This document shows, piece by piece, positions 1 through 7,303 of a stretch of DNA of 58,793 nt. How positions within the stretch are numbered: position 1 is the stretch's first letter; each line of letters starts with the position of its first letter. This DNA comes from Clostridia bacterium. Lineage in GTDB: Bacteria > Bacillota > Clostridia > Oscillospirales > CAG-272. Position numbers and translations under genes: made by a program. Location: NCBI GenBank assembly GCA_017463125.1, contig JAFTPV010000004.1, positions 1 to 58,793 on the forward strand. Direction: 5' to 3'. The notes below the pieces were generated by a model. That model saw nothing but the letters and a program-made list of their open reading frames with translations, made no database searches and had not been told where the DNA came from.

Positions 1-53
1 AATCCTCCGTTTGTGTTTTTTTAGTTTCGACTGGCAGGTCTATTCTAATTATA
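1..53 (-). promoter_or_regulatory. Promoter and SD of a leftward gene outside the window
   Basis: On the minus strand an extended -10 (TGATATAAT; TATAAT at 48-53) is followed by a leader ending in CACAAACGGAGGATT (15-1), whose GGAGG looks like a strong SD. The coding region would begin just beyond the left edge. No good -35 is visible. Inferred from sequence only. Confidence 0.45.
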
Positions 54-69
54 TCACAAACGGAGGATT
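1..69. repeat. 15-bp perfect inverted repeat
   Basis: AATCCTCCGTTTGTG at 1-15 is exactly complementary to CACAAACGGAGGATT at 55-69, with 39 nt between. One arm carries the SD of the leftward gene and the other lies in the spacer region of its promoter. It could be a DNA operator; as RNA it would form only in transcription crossing the whole region. Confidence 0.6.
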
Positions 70-95
70 TTTTCCTCATCGGTTAACCTCTTTTG

Positions 96-118
96 AACCA
101 CGCGACTATCGCGTGGTT
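96..118 (+). terminator. Hairpin AACCACGCG/CGCGTGGTT, terminator-like
   Basis: A 9-bp perfect stem (96-104 with 110-118) and 5-nt loop run into TTTTCTT on the plus strand. No plus-strand gene is visible upstream, so which transcript it ends is unknown. Confidence 0.45.
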
Positions 119-159
119 TTCTTGAGTCTCCTTTTGTAAAGTCGACTCTATACAAGAAG

Positions 160-186
160 AGGAACAGACCACAAAGATCTGTTCCT
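160..186. terminator. Hairpin after the flavin reductase-like gene
   Basis: AGGAACAGA (160-168) pairs with TCTGTTCCT (178-186). The run of T is on the plus side (TTTATTTTTATTTT). On the minus side it directly follows the stop codon at 194-196 and is the only candidate terminator for that operon. Confidence 0.55.
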
Positions 187-193
187 TTTATTT

Positions 194-754
194 TTATTTT
201 AATTTTAGTCCGTCGAAAAATGCTTTTCCTACCGACTCGCCAAGAACGAGATACTCGTTATTAGAGGGGTCAAAGGTTATCGGCTTTAGCTTTTCAGGGT
301 CGATTTTACCATTTTCCGAGAGAACTGACTCATCGACAGAAACATTAATTATCTCACCGACAAGACGGCATGTATCCTCGTCATAGCTCTTCAGCTTACA
401 TTCAAGAGCCATTGCAAGCTCGTCAATAAGCGGTGCGTCTACAAGCTCCGACTTCGTATCGTGGAAGCCTGCCTTGTAAAACTTGTCAGCAACGTCATTC
501 CCCGAAACGACACCAACGTAATCACAGGCTGCGACGTGAGAGGCATCTGCCATGCTTACGGTAAAGGCGCCATTTGCCACTATGTTTTTAGTCGTTTTAT
601 GGTCTGCGCTTATGCATATAGTTATTTCATTTTCCTCGCTGAGACCTCCCCACGCGGCATTCATCGCATTGGGGTTACCCTTCTCGTCGTATGTACCGAT
701 TATAAATACAGGCTGAGGATAAAGTATCGGCTTTGCTCCAAAATTCTTTCTCAT
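194..754 (-). CDS. Flavin reductase-like FMN-binding protein
   Basis: The 186-aa product matches the flavin reductase-like FMN-binding split-barrel family. It opens with a short basic leader, then a ligand-loop region with GTYDEKGNPNAMNAAWGG (residues about 20-37), and carries the SADHKTTKNI stretch seen in family members that bind FMN. The usual role is cytoplasmic flavin reduction or FMN-dependent electron transfer; the substrate is not predictable. AAGG lies 6 nt before the ATG. It is the last gene of a three-gene minus-strand operon, 16 nt after the HD-domain gene. Confidence 0.85.
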   Translation of the reverse strand: MRKNFGAKPILYPQPVFIIGTYDEKGNPNAMNAAWGGLSEENEITICISADHKTTKNIVANGAFTVSMADASHVAACDYVGVVSGNDVADKFYKAGFHDTKSELVDAPLIDELAMALECKLKSYDEDTCRLVGEIINVSVDESVLSENGKIDPEKLKPITFDPSNNEYLVLGESVGKAFFDGLKLK

Positions 755-770
755 TTTCTGCCTTAACTCC

Positions 771-1361
771 TTATTTAGTTGTATTTGTTTCTATAAAATA
801 TGTAGCCTCGCTGTCAGCAGTAGATAACGCAAAGGCCAAGGGATACATTTCAAATGCGGCCGAAACGTTTCGCGGATCTTCAGTTGAGGAATATCCCATA
901 TGGTACCTTATAGCAAACGCCTCTTCCCTTGTAAGCTTCATATAACCTGAGATTATATAAACACTCTTCTCACCGTGACCATAAGGCATTCTGTCATCAT
1001 ATTCAAACGTATCAACTCTCTGCCAGGTTCCACGCTCGTCCTTAACGTTCCTAAATCCCTTTTTATAAACGTTTATCTTACACAAATCGTGCAAGAGCGA
1101 AACGATTGCTATACTCTCCTTTGAATATTCCAGACCGAAAATATCCTGCATTCTCGGAGATTCAAGATATGAGCTCAAGCACTCAAAAACATTTATAGAA
1201 TGGTCAACAAGACCACCCTCGTATGAAGAATGAAATCTTGCCGAAGCGGGTGCCGTAAAGAAATCGGAGGACGTTGAAAGAAGATATTCAAGCAGCTTAT
1301 CTGCCCCGTCACGCGTTATATATTTTTTATAAATCTCGATAAATTTTTCCTTACTAGTCAT
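771..1361 (-). CDS. HD-domain phosphohydrolase-like protein
   Basis: This 196-aa protein has the metal-binding signature of the HD superfamily: a first His in GGLVDHSINVFE (about residue 53), the HD doublet in SLLHDLCKIN (about 91-92), and later His residues in YGHGEKS and RYHMG. HD proteins hydrolyse phosphoester or nucleotide substrates; the substrate here cannot be named. Its ATG starts one base after the stop codon of the upstream isomerase-like gene, with the SD (GGGAG) inside that gene, so the two are translationally coupled. Confidence 0.8.
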   Translation of the reverse strand: MTSKEKFIEIYKKYITRDGADKLLEYLLSTSSDFFTAPASARFHSSYEGGLVDHSINVFECLSSYLESPRMQDIFGLEYSKESIAIVSLLHDLCKINVYKKGFRNVKDERGTWQRVDTFEYDDRMPYGHGEKSVYIISGYMKLTREEAFAIRYHMGYSSTEDPRNVSAAFEMYPLAFALSTADSEATYFIETNTTK

Positions 1362-1362
1362 C

Positions 1363-2157
1363 TTATTTCTCCCATAAATTATTATTTTTCAAATATTCTA
1401 CGCTGCTCTTAAGACCCGCAATAGTCTTAACCTCAATAAGACAGGTATCTCCATTACGCAGCATAGATAGCTTTTCTTTTATCCTTACGTCCCCTTCACC
1501 GAAAGGAAGGTGCGCGCTCTTGCCCTTTGCGTCGTGCAGATGCATATGAATCAGCTTTTCCGGATAGCGCTCAAACACGAAGCTGTCCTTAAAATCAAGA
1601 CAAAGCTCGTGTCCCGTATCCAAGGTAAGAGCAAACACCGGGCTGTCAAGAAATATAGGAAGAGCATCAAGCTGACTTTCCGTAAACGGATTTGAATCAA
1701 CGTTCTCAATAGCGATCTTAAGAGGGGCGCCACCAATTTCCTTTTCACACATTTTTACAAACTGCCTAACTTTTTCTATATACTTTTCGCGATAAACATC
1801 ATTAAGCAGTATCACCTTGCCGGGCAGCGTTACATAAACGCCCTTAAGAAGATGCATATTAATGACGGGAATAGCGGCTTCCTTTGCAAATCTTATAGTA
1901 TCGCGCATGACGTCAAAATAACATTCCGACACCTTTGGATTAAAGTCAAATGGATTTAGCATTTCATCGGCGTGTATTGTATAAAAAATTCCGTCCTTGC
2001 GGCTTATTTCACATAGTACTGCGGCATCAAGGGAGGACGGCTGATACTGCGGAAAGCTCATATTGATTTCAATAAAATCAAGTCCAGACTCTACCGCAAC
2101 CCTTCTGCATTCGTATATATCAAGACACTCCACGAGCGTCGGCATACCATATTTCAT
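1363..2157 (-). CDS. Sugar phosphate isomerase/epimerase-like TIM barrel
   Basis: The 264-aa protein is a xylose isomerase-like (AP endonuclease family 2) TIM barrel. Typical strand-end motifs are visible: EINMSFP near the N terminus, VINMHLL (about residue 98), IAIENVDSNPF (about 148), LTLDTGHE (about 177), HMHLHDAKGK (about 204) and the terminal LIEV. These Glu/His/Asp residues are the usual divalent-metal ligands. It is the first gene of the operon. The product could be a hydroxypyruvate isomerase, an epimerase or an endonuclease IV relative. Confidence 0.8.
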   Translation of the reverse strand: MKYGMPTLVECLDIYECRRVAVESGLDFIEINMSFPQYQPSSLDAAVLCEISRKDGIFYTIHADEMLNPFDFNPKVSECYFDVMRDTIRFAKEAAIPVINMHLLKGVYVTLPGKVILLNDVYREKYIEKVRQFVKMCEKEIGGAPLKIAIENVDSNPFTESQLDALPIFLDSPVFALTLDTGHELCLDFKDSFVFERYPEKLIHMHLHDAKGKSAHLPFGEGDVRIKEKLSMLRNGDTCLIEVKTIAGLKSSVEYLKNNNLWEK

Positions 2158-2191
2158 ATTATTTTACTTACCTTTCAAAATCTTTTATATA

Positions 2192-2220
2192 ATTTTAGCA
2201 CAAAAATATCATCGCGTCAA
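2192..2220 (-). promoter_or_regulatory. Promoter of the isomerase/HD/flavin reductase operon
   Basis: Minus strand TTGACG (2215-2220), 17-bp spacer, TAAAAT (2192-2197) preceded by TGC (extended -10). GAAAGG follows as SD before the ATG at 2157. Confidence 0.75.
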
Positions 2221-2229
2221 GTGAAATAT

Positions 2230-2257
2230 AAAAGGCGCCTTAAAAAAGACGCCTTTT
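2230..2257 (-). terminator. Terminator of the DUF11 gene
   Basis: AAAAGGCG (2230-2237) pairs with CGCCTTTT (2250-2257), just after the stop of the minus-strand gene; an ATATTTC stretch follows on the minus strand. Confidence 0.65.
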
Positions 2258-2263
2258 GTCAAG

Positions 2264-3115
2264 CTATACCGTTCCGGTTACGGTAAGCACGGCCACACCG
2301 GGTGTAGTTGTAATGAGTCCGGTTACGCTGTCACGCGTAAACGTTGCTGCGGGAACCGTTATAGCACCCGGTAAGGTTGCGAACTCGCCGGTTGCTTCAT
2401 CGTAGCTGTATCCTACCCCCGCTTCCAAAGCCTCTCCGTTTAAGGATACGCTTATATTTGTAAGAATAGGGTTGAAAGCATCATTAATTATTAAGTCGTC
2501 AGTCGCTACGACCTCGGTATTACCCGTATTCTGCACAACGATTGTATAGGTAACCTCGCCGGCACAAGTAACAACGGCGGGAGAAACCGACTTTGATATA
2601 GTTAGATTAGGCTCATTACGCGTAGGAACCGTAGCACTATCAGAAAGCTCGCAAGCACCGCCGCCGACGGTGACGGTATTATTTATGCTTGCAGAAGCAC
2701 CTTGAGGTGCATAAGCGTTTGCACGGGCCTCGTAGATAACGGTTGCGTTACTCCCTGCGGGAATATTTATCCCCTCGATAACAAGGCTATCACCTGCAGT
2801 AACAGTAGGTGCGACCTGTAATATTCCACCAAGATAGTAAAGCACCGAGCCCTCTACGTAGGTTAATGGAACGACCGAAAGCATTGGGTTAAGCTCGACT
2901 CTGCCGAGGTCATCGGTGAGAGTAATGCCCGTATAATCGGTATTGCCTGAATTTACGATGTTTACAACGTAAGTTATACTGTCACCCGGACCGTAGTCAC
3001 TGGTGGCAGACGCCTTTGTCATTTGGAGCTCTGCAACGATCTCCCCGGTGGTAGTATTGGAATTGGTAACACTGCCTCCAAAGGAAAGCGATGCCTGATT
3101 ATAAAATGTTGCCAT
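2264..3115 (-). CDS. DUF11 conserved-repeat domain protein
   Basis: I place the start at the ATG at 3115 (MATFYNQASLSFGG), preceded by ACGGAGAG; the open frame extends further but the extra codons look like leader. The 283-aa product holds two DUF11/conserved-repeat (TIGR01451-like) beta-sandwich units: GDSITYVVNIVNSGNTDY (about residues 42-59) and GEVTYTIVVQNTGNTE in the second half. Such repeats usually belong to surface proteins, but no signal peptide, LPXTG motif or membrane segment is visible. The N-terminal MATFYNQASLS type recurs in clostridial DUF11 proteins. Function unknown. Confidence 0.75.
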   Translation of the reverse strand: MATFYNQASLSFGGSVTNSNTTTGEIVAELQMTKASATSDYGPGDSITYVVNIVNSGNTDYTGITLTDDLGRVELNPMLSVVPLTYVEGSVLYYLGGILQVAPTVTAGDSLVIEGINIPAGSNATVIYEARANAYAPQGASASINNTVTVGGGACELSDSATVPTRNEPNLTISKSVSPAVVTCAGEVTYTIVVQNTGNTEVVATDDLIINDAFNPILTNISVSLNGEALEAGVGYSYDEATGEFATLPGAITVPAATFTRDSVTGLITTTPGVAVLTVTGTV

Positions 3116-3153
3116 TTTTCTCTCCGTTTTTTCGTCTTTGTTTTTTCTTTTCA

Positions 3154-3213
3154 CAGAGCGACATTGCGCTCTGATAACATTATATGATCCAAACAGCAAA
3201 ATGCGCTATCGCA
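3154..3213 (-). promoter_or_regulatory. Leader hairpin and palindrome upstream of the DUF11 gene
   Basis: CAGAGCG/CGCTCTG (3154-3160, 3167-3173) forms a 7-bp hairpin in the leader, and TGCGCTATCGCA (about 3202-3213) is a second short palindrome. A TATAAT-like -10 lies between them on the minus strand with a poor -35. Role unknown. Confidence 0.35.
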
Positions 3214-3236
3214 CTTACAATTTTTATAACAATATC

Positions 3237-3265
3237 TTGTATTCTGCAAGAAATTCTGTTATACT
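3237..3265 (+). promoter_or_regulatory. Promoter of the pseudo-receiver regulator
   Basis: TTGTAT (3237-3242), 17 bp, TATACT (3260-3265). The -35 is weak and the -10 matches 5 of 6. Confidence 0.5.
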
Positions 3266-3296
3266 TTATTTATAGACAAATTCAAAACGAGAGCGA

Positions 3297-3962
3297 GTGA
3301 TACAGATAATTCTTGTTATTCACGATAAAAATTACAAGGCGGTGAGGCTTGCCGAGTCGATAAGATCTTTGGGCTTTCTCACCATCGGTTCCGCCGCAAA
3401 GAACGCCGTAAAAGAACTGGGACCAAGATACAGAGCCATAATTTTAATCGAGCCTAAAAATTTTGAAATTATGCCGAATTTAGTAAAGGCGCTGAACAAT
3501 TCTGTATTTGAAGCTCCTATATTCACACTTGGCGAAGCTTCTGCAAGAATAAAGTCAGAGCTATATCTTCCGCTGGAAATACCTAAAAAGCTACTTATGA
3601 GCAAAATTGTAACGTATCTCGACTTTTACGGATACCCCTTGGTTGGCAACTATCGTTGCGGCGGATTTGACGCATCAGTTTATAGCCGCTACGTAAGCTT
3701 TCTTGATACAAAAATACCGCTGACAAAAACCGAGTGTATGATTTTGCGTTATCTTGCAAAGGCTTACCCTGCTCCAACTCCTATAAAGGAAATAATTAAA
3801 AACGTTTTTCCTCACACAAGGCTTCCGCAGCCAAGTAACATCAGGGCGCATATCTCAAATATGAACGCCAAATTCACCGATTACATAAATCGTCCGAAAA
3901 TCAAATTTATAAAAAACAAGGGATATGTTATAATTACCCCGCAAAACACTAAAATAACATAA
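3297..3962 (+). CDS. Response-regulator-like protein with winged-helix output and degenerate receiver
   Basis: The start is a GTG at 3297, since MIQIILVIHD forms the first receiver strand and no ATG lies upstream. The N-terminal half (about 1-115) has a CheY-like layout, but the phosphoacceptor Asp position reads AIILIEPKN (Glu) and only one acidic residue (Asp10) remains of the metal pocket. The C-terminal half (about 130-215) is an OmpR/PhoB-type winged helix: LTKTECMILRYLA, then a recognition-helix region ending in the IKFIKNKGYVI wing. It should bind DNA without classical phosphorylation. No histidine kinase is adjacent; sigK follows 81 bp downstream. Confidence 0.7.
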   Translation: MIQIILVIHDKNYKAVRLAESIRSLGFLTIGSAAKNAVKELGPRYRAIILIEPKNFEIMPNLVKALNNSVFEAPIFTLGEASARIKSELYLPLEIPKKLLMSKIVTYLDFYGYPLVGNYRCGGFDASVYSRYVSFLDTKIPLTKTECMILRYLAKAYPAPTPIKEIIKNVFPHTRLPQPSNIRAHISNMNAKFTDYINRPKIKFIKNKGYVIITPQNTKIT

Positions 3963-3969
3963 AAACAGT

Positions 3970-3998
3970 AAAGAGTACAAGCGGGATATGCATATACT
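3970..3998 (+). promoter_or_regulatory. Possible sigma-E-type promoter for sigK
   Basis: CATATACT (3991-3998) matches 7 of 8 positions of the B. subtilis sigma-E -10 consensus CATACA(H)T; the -35 region 14 bp upstream is weak (AAAGAGT). In B. subtilis sigK is transcribed by sigma-E with SpoIIID. Inference only. Confidence 0.3.
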
Positions 3999-4039
3999 CC
4001 AATTAACACGGCCTTATATATTGGCGGAACGGAGTATAT
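3992..4039 (+). repeat. 9-bp inverted repeat whose second arm covers the sigK SD
   Basis: ATATACTCC (3992-4000) is perfectly complementary to GGAGTATAT (4031-4039). The GGAG of the second arm is the SD for the ATG at 4044. If both arms are transcribed, the hairpin would hide the ribosome binding site. Confidence 0.5.
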
Positions 4040-4043
4040 TAAT

Positions 4044-4745
4044 ATGTTTGATATAACGAAGCTGCTCTTGCGTTTCATATCTCTTATTTTGGGAATCGAG
4101 GAATCCGCTAGCTTTCCTCCCCCACTTTCAAAAGACGAGGAGATTGCATTATTTATTCGCAAGGAGGCGGCGGACGATGCGGCGCGCGATAAACTAATCG
4201 AGCACAATTTACGACTTGTATCTCATATAATCAAAAAATATTACTCATCTTATGAAAATCCCGATGAGCTTTTATCTATCGGCAGTTTGGGTCTTATAAA
4301 GGCTGTCGATTCATTTAAGCCAAGCTTCGGAACAAGATTTGCAACCTATGCATCAAAATGTATTCAAAACGAAATTTTAATGTTTTTCAGAAGTAAAAAG
4401 CGCTCCTCTCTCGAGGTTTCGATAAATGATACCATTGACGTGGATAAGGACGGAAATCCTCTTACATATCTTGATATAATAAGCGTCGAGGAATCGATAG
4501 AGGCTGACCTTGACCTGAAGGGCCATATAGAAAAAATCAGAGCGCTCGTTGACGAACTGCTCCCACCAAGAGAACGGGAAATAATAGTATTAAGATACGG
4601 TCTGAAGGGTTACAAGCCGAGAACGCAAAGAGAGGTGGCGGCGTATCTTGGAATTTCACGCTCATACGTATCAAGAATTGAAAAACGGGCTTTAGAAAAA
4701 TTGAAAAATGCGTTTGGAGATACAAAGCCTTTTTTTGAAGACTAA
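4044..4745 (+). CDS. sigK: RNA polymerase sporulation sigma factor SigK
   Basis: This 233-aa sigma-70 family protein aligns throughout with B. subtilis SigK. It has a hydrophobic pro-sequence (residues about 1-25, LLLRFISLILGI), then PLSKDEE, region 2 (DKLIEHNLRLVSHIIKKY, DELLSIGSLGLIKAVDSF, ATYASKCIQNEILM) and region 4 ending in QREVAAYLGISRSYVSRIEK. In spore formers pro-SigK is cleaved in the mother cell by SpoIVFB and directs late coat and cortex genes. The gene is continuous, with no skin-type insertion. Its presence implies sporulation or recent ancestry of it. Confidence 0.92.
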   Translation: MFDITKLLLRFISLILGIEESASFPPPLSKDEEIALFIRKEAADDAARDKLIEHNLRLVSHIIKKYYSSYENPDELLSIGSLGLIKAVDSFKPSFGTRFATYASKCIQNEILMFFRSKKRSSLEVSINDTIDVDKDGNPLTYLDIISVEESIEADLDLKGHIEKIRALVDELLPPREREIIVLRYGLKGYKPRTQREVAAYLGISRSYVSRIEKRALEKLKNAFGDTKPFFED

Positions 4746-4833
4746 ATCAATTTGATGTATAAAACGTCATATATAAGGTCAAACTAACGGTGGATCAATA
4801 CATTGATTCAAGCATCTAAATTTTTGTAAAGGT

Positions 4834-5082
4834 ATGGTCATATATATGATGATTGTAAACAAGATTGCACTCGCTTTGGTAATACTCGGTGCAATTAACT
4901 GGGGACTCGTAGGGCTGTTCTCCTTCGATCTTGTTGCATGGATCGCGGGCGGACCTACCGCAATACTCGCAAGAATTATATACATTGTTATTGCTCTTGC
5001 GGGCATCTGGTGCATCTCTATGCTCTTTATGGATGACGAAGAGGAGCACCACTCAACGACAACATCGCAAACACACGCATAA
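4834..5082 (+). CDS. DUF378 small membrane protein
   Basis: This protein of up to 82 aa shows the DUF378 signature LGAINWGLVGLFSFDLVA (about residues 18-35) between two membrane helices, with an acidic-polar tail (DDEEEHHSTTTSQ). The start is uncertain: the ATG at 4834 is too close to AAAGG, while the in-frame ATGs at 4846 and 4849 sit 13-16 nt away. Family function is unknown. A strong terminator follows. Confidence 0.8.
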   Translation: MVIYMMIVNKIALALVILGAINWGLVGLFSFDLVAWIAGGPTAILARIIYIVIALAGIWCISMLFMDDEEEHHSTTTSQTHA

Positions 5083-5098
5083 TTGCACAAAAGAAAAG

Positions 5099-5125
5099 AC
5101 GGAGAGTCCGATTCGGGCTCTCCGT
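5099..5125. terminator. Bidirectional terminator between DUF378 gene and permease
   Basis: ACGGAGAGTCCG (5099-5110) pairs with CGGGCTCTCCGT (5114-5125) with one wobble and an ATT loop; TTTATTTTTCT follows on plus and a CTTTTCTTTT stretch on minus. It serves both convergent genes. Confidence 0.85.
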
Positions 5126-5142
5126 TTTATTTTTCTAACAAA

Positions 5143-6567
5143 TTACATCGTTACAAGGAAGAATCTGAGAGTGAAGAGTATAGCGATTATAGTAACCACA
5201 ATATCCTTCTTTGTATACTTACCTGTGAAGAGTGTAATAAGCGTGTAAGCAATAGCACCTACTGCTATACCGTTAGAAATCGAATATGTAAGAGGCATCA
5301 TAATAAGCGCAAGGAATGCGGGAACAGCCTGCGCGATGTCACTCATATCAACCTTAGCAAAATTCTTGAGCATAAGCACACCCACATAAATAAGAGCAGG
5401 AGCTGTCGCGCAAGAAGGAACGATAGCAGCAACAGGAGTGAGGAACAAACAGAGGAAGAAGCACGCTGCTGTTACCAAGGATGTAAGACCTGTTCTACCG
5501 CCTGCAGCAACACCTGCCGCCGACTCAACGAAGGTCGTACAGGTAGATGTACCAAGAACAGCACCCCCTACAGTTGCAATAGAGTCACAAGCCATAGCCT
5601 TCTCAACGTCTACAGGATCTCCGTTCTCGTCAAGCATATCAGCCTGAGAAGCAGTTCCATAAAGCGTTCCGATCGTATCGAACATATCAACAAGCGCAAA
5701 TGTAATAGTAAGAACGATAGCATTGATTATAGCGGTAACTCCACCCGCAAACAGCGTTCCAAAGCCCTGGAATGCACCAAAAATACCAATCTCACCGAAG
5801 TCCTTAAAGGATTCGCCTATTTGTCCAAGATCGAAGGAAGGAAGTTGCCATGTAGTAAGATAATAAAGCACCGTAACGGCCACAATCGTAATGATGACAG
5901 ATCCCTTAACATTCTTTTTATCAAGAACAGCGATAGCAAACAGACCAAGAAGCGAAAGAACTACAGGAGCGATAGCGCACCATGCATCAAAGAATTCCTT
6001 CCCCTCAACAGCTCCGTGAAAATCGAAGAGCTGAACGAAGGTGTACATATTCGCTTGAATAATACCAACATTCTTGAAACCGATAAACGCAATAAACAAT
6101 CCGATGCCTGCCGGTATAGCCTTCTTAAGACAATCAGGAAGCGCTTTTGCGATATAAACTCTCGCACCTGTAAGCGAAAGAACAAGGAAAACAATACCCG
6201 AAAGGAGTATTATAGCCAGACCTTCGCGGTACCCTTCTATAACGTCGCCGCCAGAAAGAAGAGCGGGAAGAATGAAGGATACGAAGAAGAATGAGTTAAG
6301 ACCCATTCCGCATGCCTGAGCGAACGGCAGCTTTGCGTAAAACGCATAAAGAAGCGTTCCAAGCACTGCTACGAGAATAGACGCAACGTAGACGGCATTC
6401 CAAATATCACCAAGCGAACCGATTGTACTGAAGCTGGTAATCTGATTGGGATTCGTCACTACGATATACGCCATAGCGAAGAACGTTGTGAGTCCGGCAA
6501 CGATTTCCGTTTTAACGGTTGAGCCGCGCTCACTGATTTTGAAAAATTTGTCTAATTTTTCTTTCAT
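5143..6567 (-). CDS. AzgA/PbuG-type purine permease (NCS2-like)
   Basis: The 474-aa multi-pass membrane protein belongs to the AzgA subfamily of nucleobase permeases (guanine/hypoxanthine or adenine uptake). Family signatures are GLTTFFAMAYIVVTNPN (about residues 25-41), ACGMGLNSFFF (about 85-95), AIPAGIGLFIAFIGFKN and the substrate-loop region GTSTCTTFVESAAGVAAGGRTGLT (about 340-363). About 12 membrane segments are visible. The exact purine cannot be fixed. It is monocistronic with its own promoter and a short leader, so no room for the purine riboswitch often found on such genes. Confidence 0.88.
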   Translation of the reverse strand: MKEKLDKFFKISERGSTVKTEIVAGLTTFFAMAYIVVTNPNQITSFSTIGSLGDIWNAVYVASILVAVLGTLLYAFYAKLPFAQACGMGLNSFFFVSFILPALLSGGDVIEGYREGLAIILLSGIVFLVLSLTGARVYIAKALPDCLKKAIPAGIGLFIAFIGFKNVGIIQANMYTFVQLFDFHGAVEGKEFFDAWCAIAPVVLSLLGLFAIAVLDKKNVKGSVIITIVAVTVLYYLTTWQLPSFDLGQIGESFKDFGEIGIFGAFQGFGTLFAGGVTAIINAIVLTITFALVDMFDTIGTLYGTASQADMLDENGDPVDVEKAMACDSIATVGGAVLGTSTCTTFVESAAGVAAGGRTGLTSLVTAACFFLCLFLTPVAAIVPSCATAPALIYVGVLMLKNFAKVDMSDIAQAVPAFLALIMMPLTYSISNGIAVGAIAYTLITLFTGKYTKKDIVVTIIAILFTLRFFLVTM

Positions 6568-6602
6568 GTCATTTCTCCTTTTTATTTTTTTAGGATGTAA
6601 TA

Positions 6603-6631
6603 ATTATATAACAATTTGTTCACAAAGTCAA
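6603..6631 (-). promoter_or_regulatory. Promoter of the purine permease
   Basis: Minus strand TTGACT (6626-6631), 17 bp, TATAAT (6603-6608). The spacer contains TTGTGAACAA, a small palindrome that could be an operator. The transcript would have only about 30 nt of leader. Confidence 0.8.
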
Positions 6632-6814
6632 CATGTTTTCGCCCTTTTTGACAAAATATTTTTCATTTACTGCAAAGTTACAAAAAAACAGCAACAGTAG
6701 AGCAAAAGCACCTTTGGCATAAAATAAATAGTAAGAAAAAATTCCCACATACGATGATTAAATTGATGCAAAAAAAGGCAGAATAACATTGGAAACAAAA
6801 AAGGAGAAAAAAAG

Positions 6815-6836
6815 CAATTCTCAAAAATGAGAATTG
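6815..6836 (+). promoter_or_regulatory. Palindrome just upstream of mazF
   Basis: CAATTCTC (6815-6822) and GAGAATTG (6829-6836) form an 8-bp perfect inverted repeat 12 nt before the mazF ATG. It may be an autoregulatory operator or an RNA hairpin next to the GGGG SD. Confidence 0.45.
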
Positions 6837-6848
6837 GGGTTATAAAAA

Positions 6849-7220
6849 ATGAACATAAAACGAGGAGATATTTATTACGCAGACCTTAGCCCCGTAGTAG
6901 GGAGCGAGCAAGGAGGACTAAGACCTGTTCTTATAGTTCAAAACGACGTAGGAAACAAATACAGCCCTACGGTGATTGCAGCCGCAATTACATCAAAAAT
7001 CAGCAAAACGAAGCTGCCAACGCATATTGACGTACCCGGAGAGGACGCAGGACTTGCAAAGGACAGCATTATTCTTCTTGAGCAGATACGCACGATAGAC
7101 AAAAAGCGTCTGAAAGAAAAAATGGGACATCTTGACGACGTAACGATGAGTAGCGTCAATTCCGCTATAGAGGTCAGCTTTGGGCTTGGAGGCGGAAGAA
7201 GCTCAGAAGAATATTATTAA
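6849..7220 (+). CDS. mazF: MazF/PemK-family endoribonuclease toxin
   Basis: The 123-aa protein closely resembles B. subtilis EndoA/MazF, a ribosome-independent mRNA endonuclease. It keeps [19 protein letters not shown], then Arg25-Pro26 and Thr48 (AAITSK), the catalytic residues of the Bacillus enzyme, and [16 protein letters not shown]. The tail is longer and Gly-rich ([12 protein letters not shown]). Normally a mazE antitoxin lies immediately upstream; here the 281 bp before it have no open frame with an SD and start, so the toxin stands alone. The S1-domain gene follows after 83 bp. Confidence 0.9.
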   Translation: MNIKRGDIYYADLSPVVGSEQGGLRPVLIVQNDVGNKYSPTVIAAAITSKISKTKLPTHIDVPGEDAGLAKDSIILLEQIRTIDKKRLKEKMGHLDDVTMSSVNSAIEVSFGLGGGRSSEEYY

Positions 7221-7303
7221 TAAAAAGCATAGATAAAAATACTCGGGCATATAATTTATCAATCGGCTATCCGCTTTAATACGAAAAAGGAAAGGTAAGG
7301 ACT

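Noticed and set aside
4044-4745. skin-like element interrupting sigK
   Set aside because: The reading frame is continuous from pro-sequence to region 4.
5083-6294. 403-aa open frame antisense to the permease
   Set aside because: It lies wholly opposite a clear AzgA-type permease, is Arg/Ser/Asn-rich and has no family motif; shadow frame.
6568-6640. Purine riboswitch ahead of the purine permease
   Set aside because: The promoter at 6603-6631 leaves a leader of only about 30 nt, too short for an aptamer.
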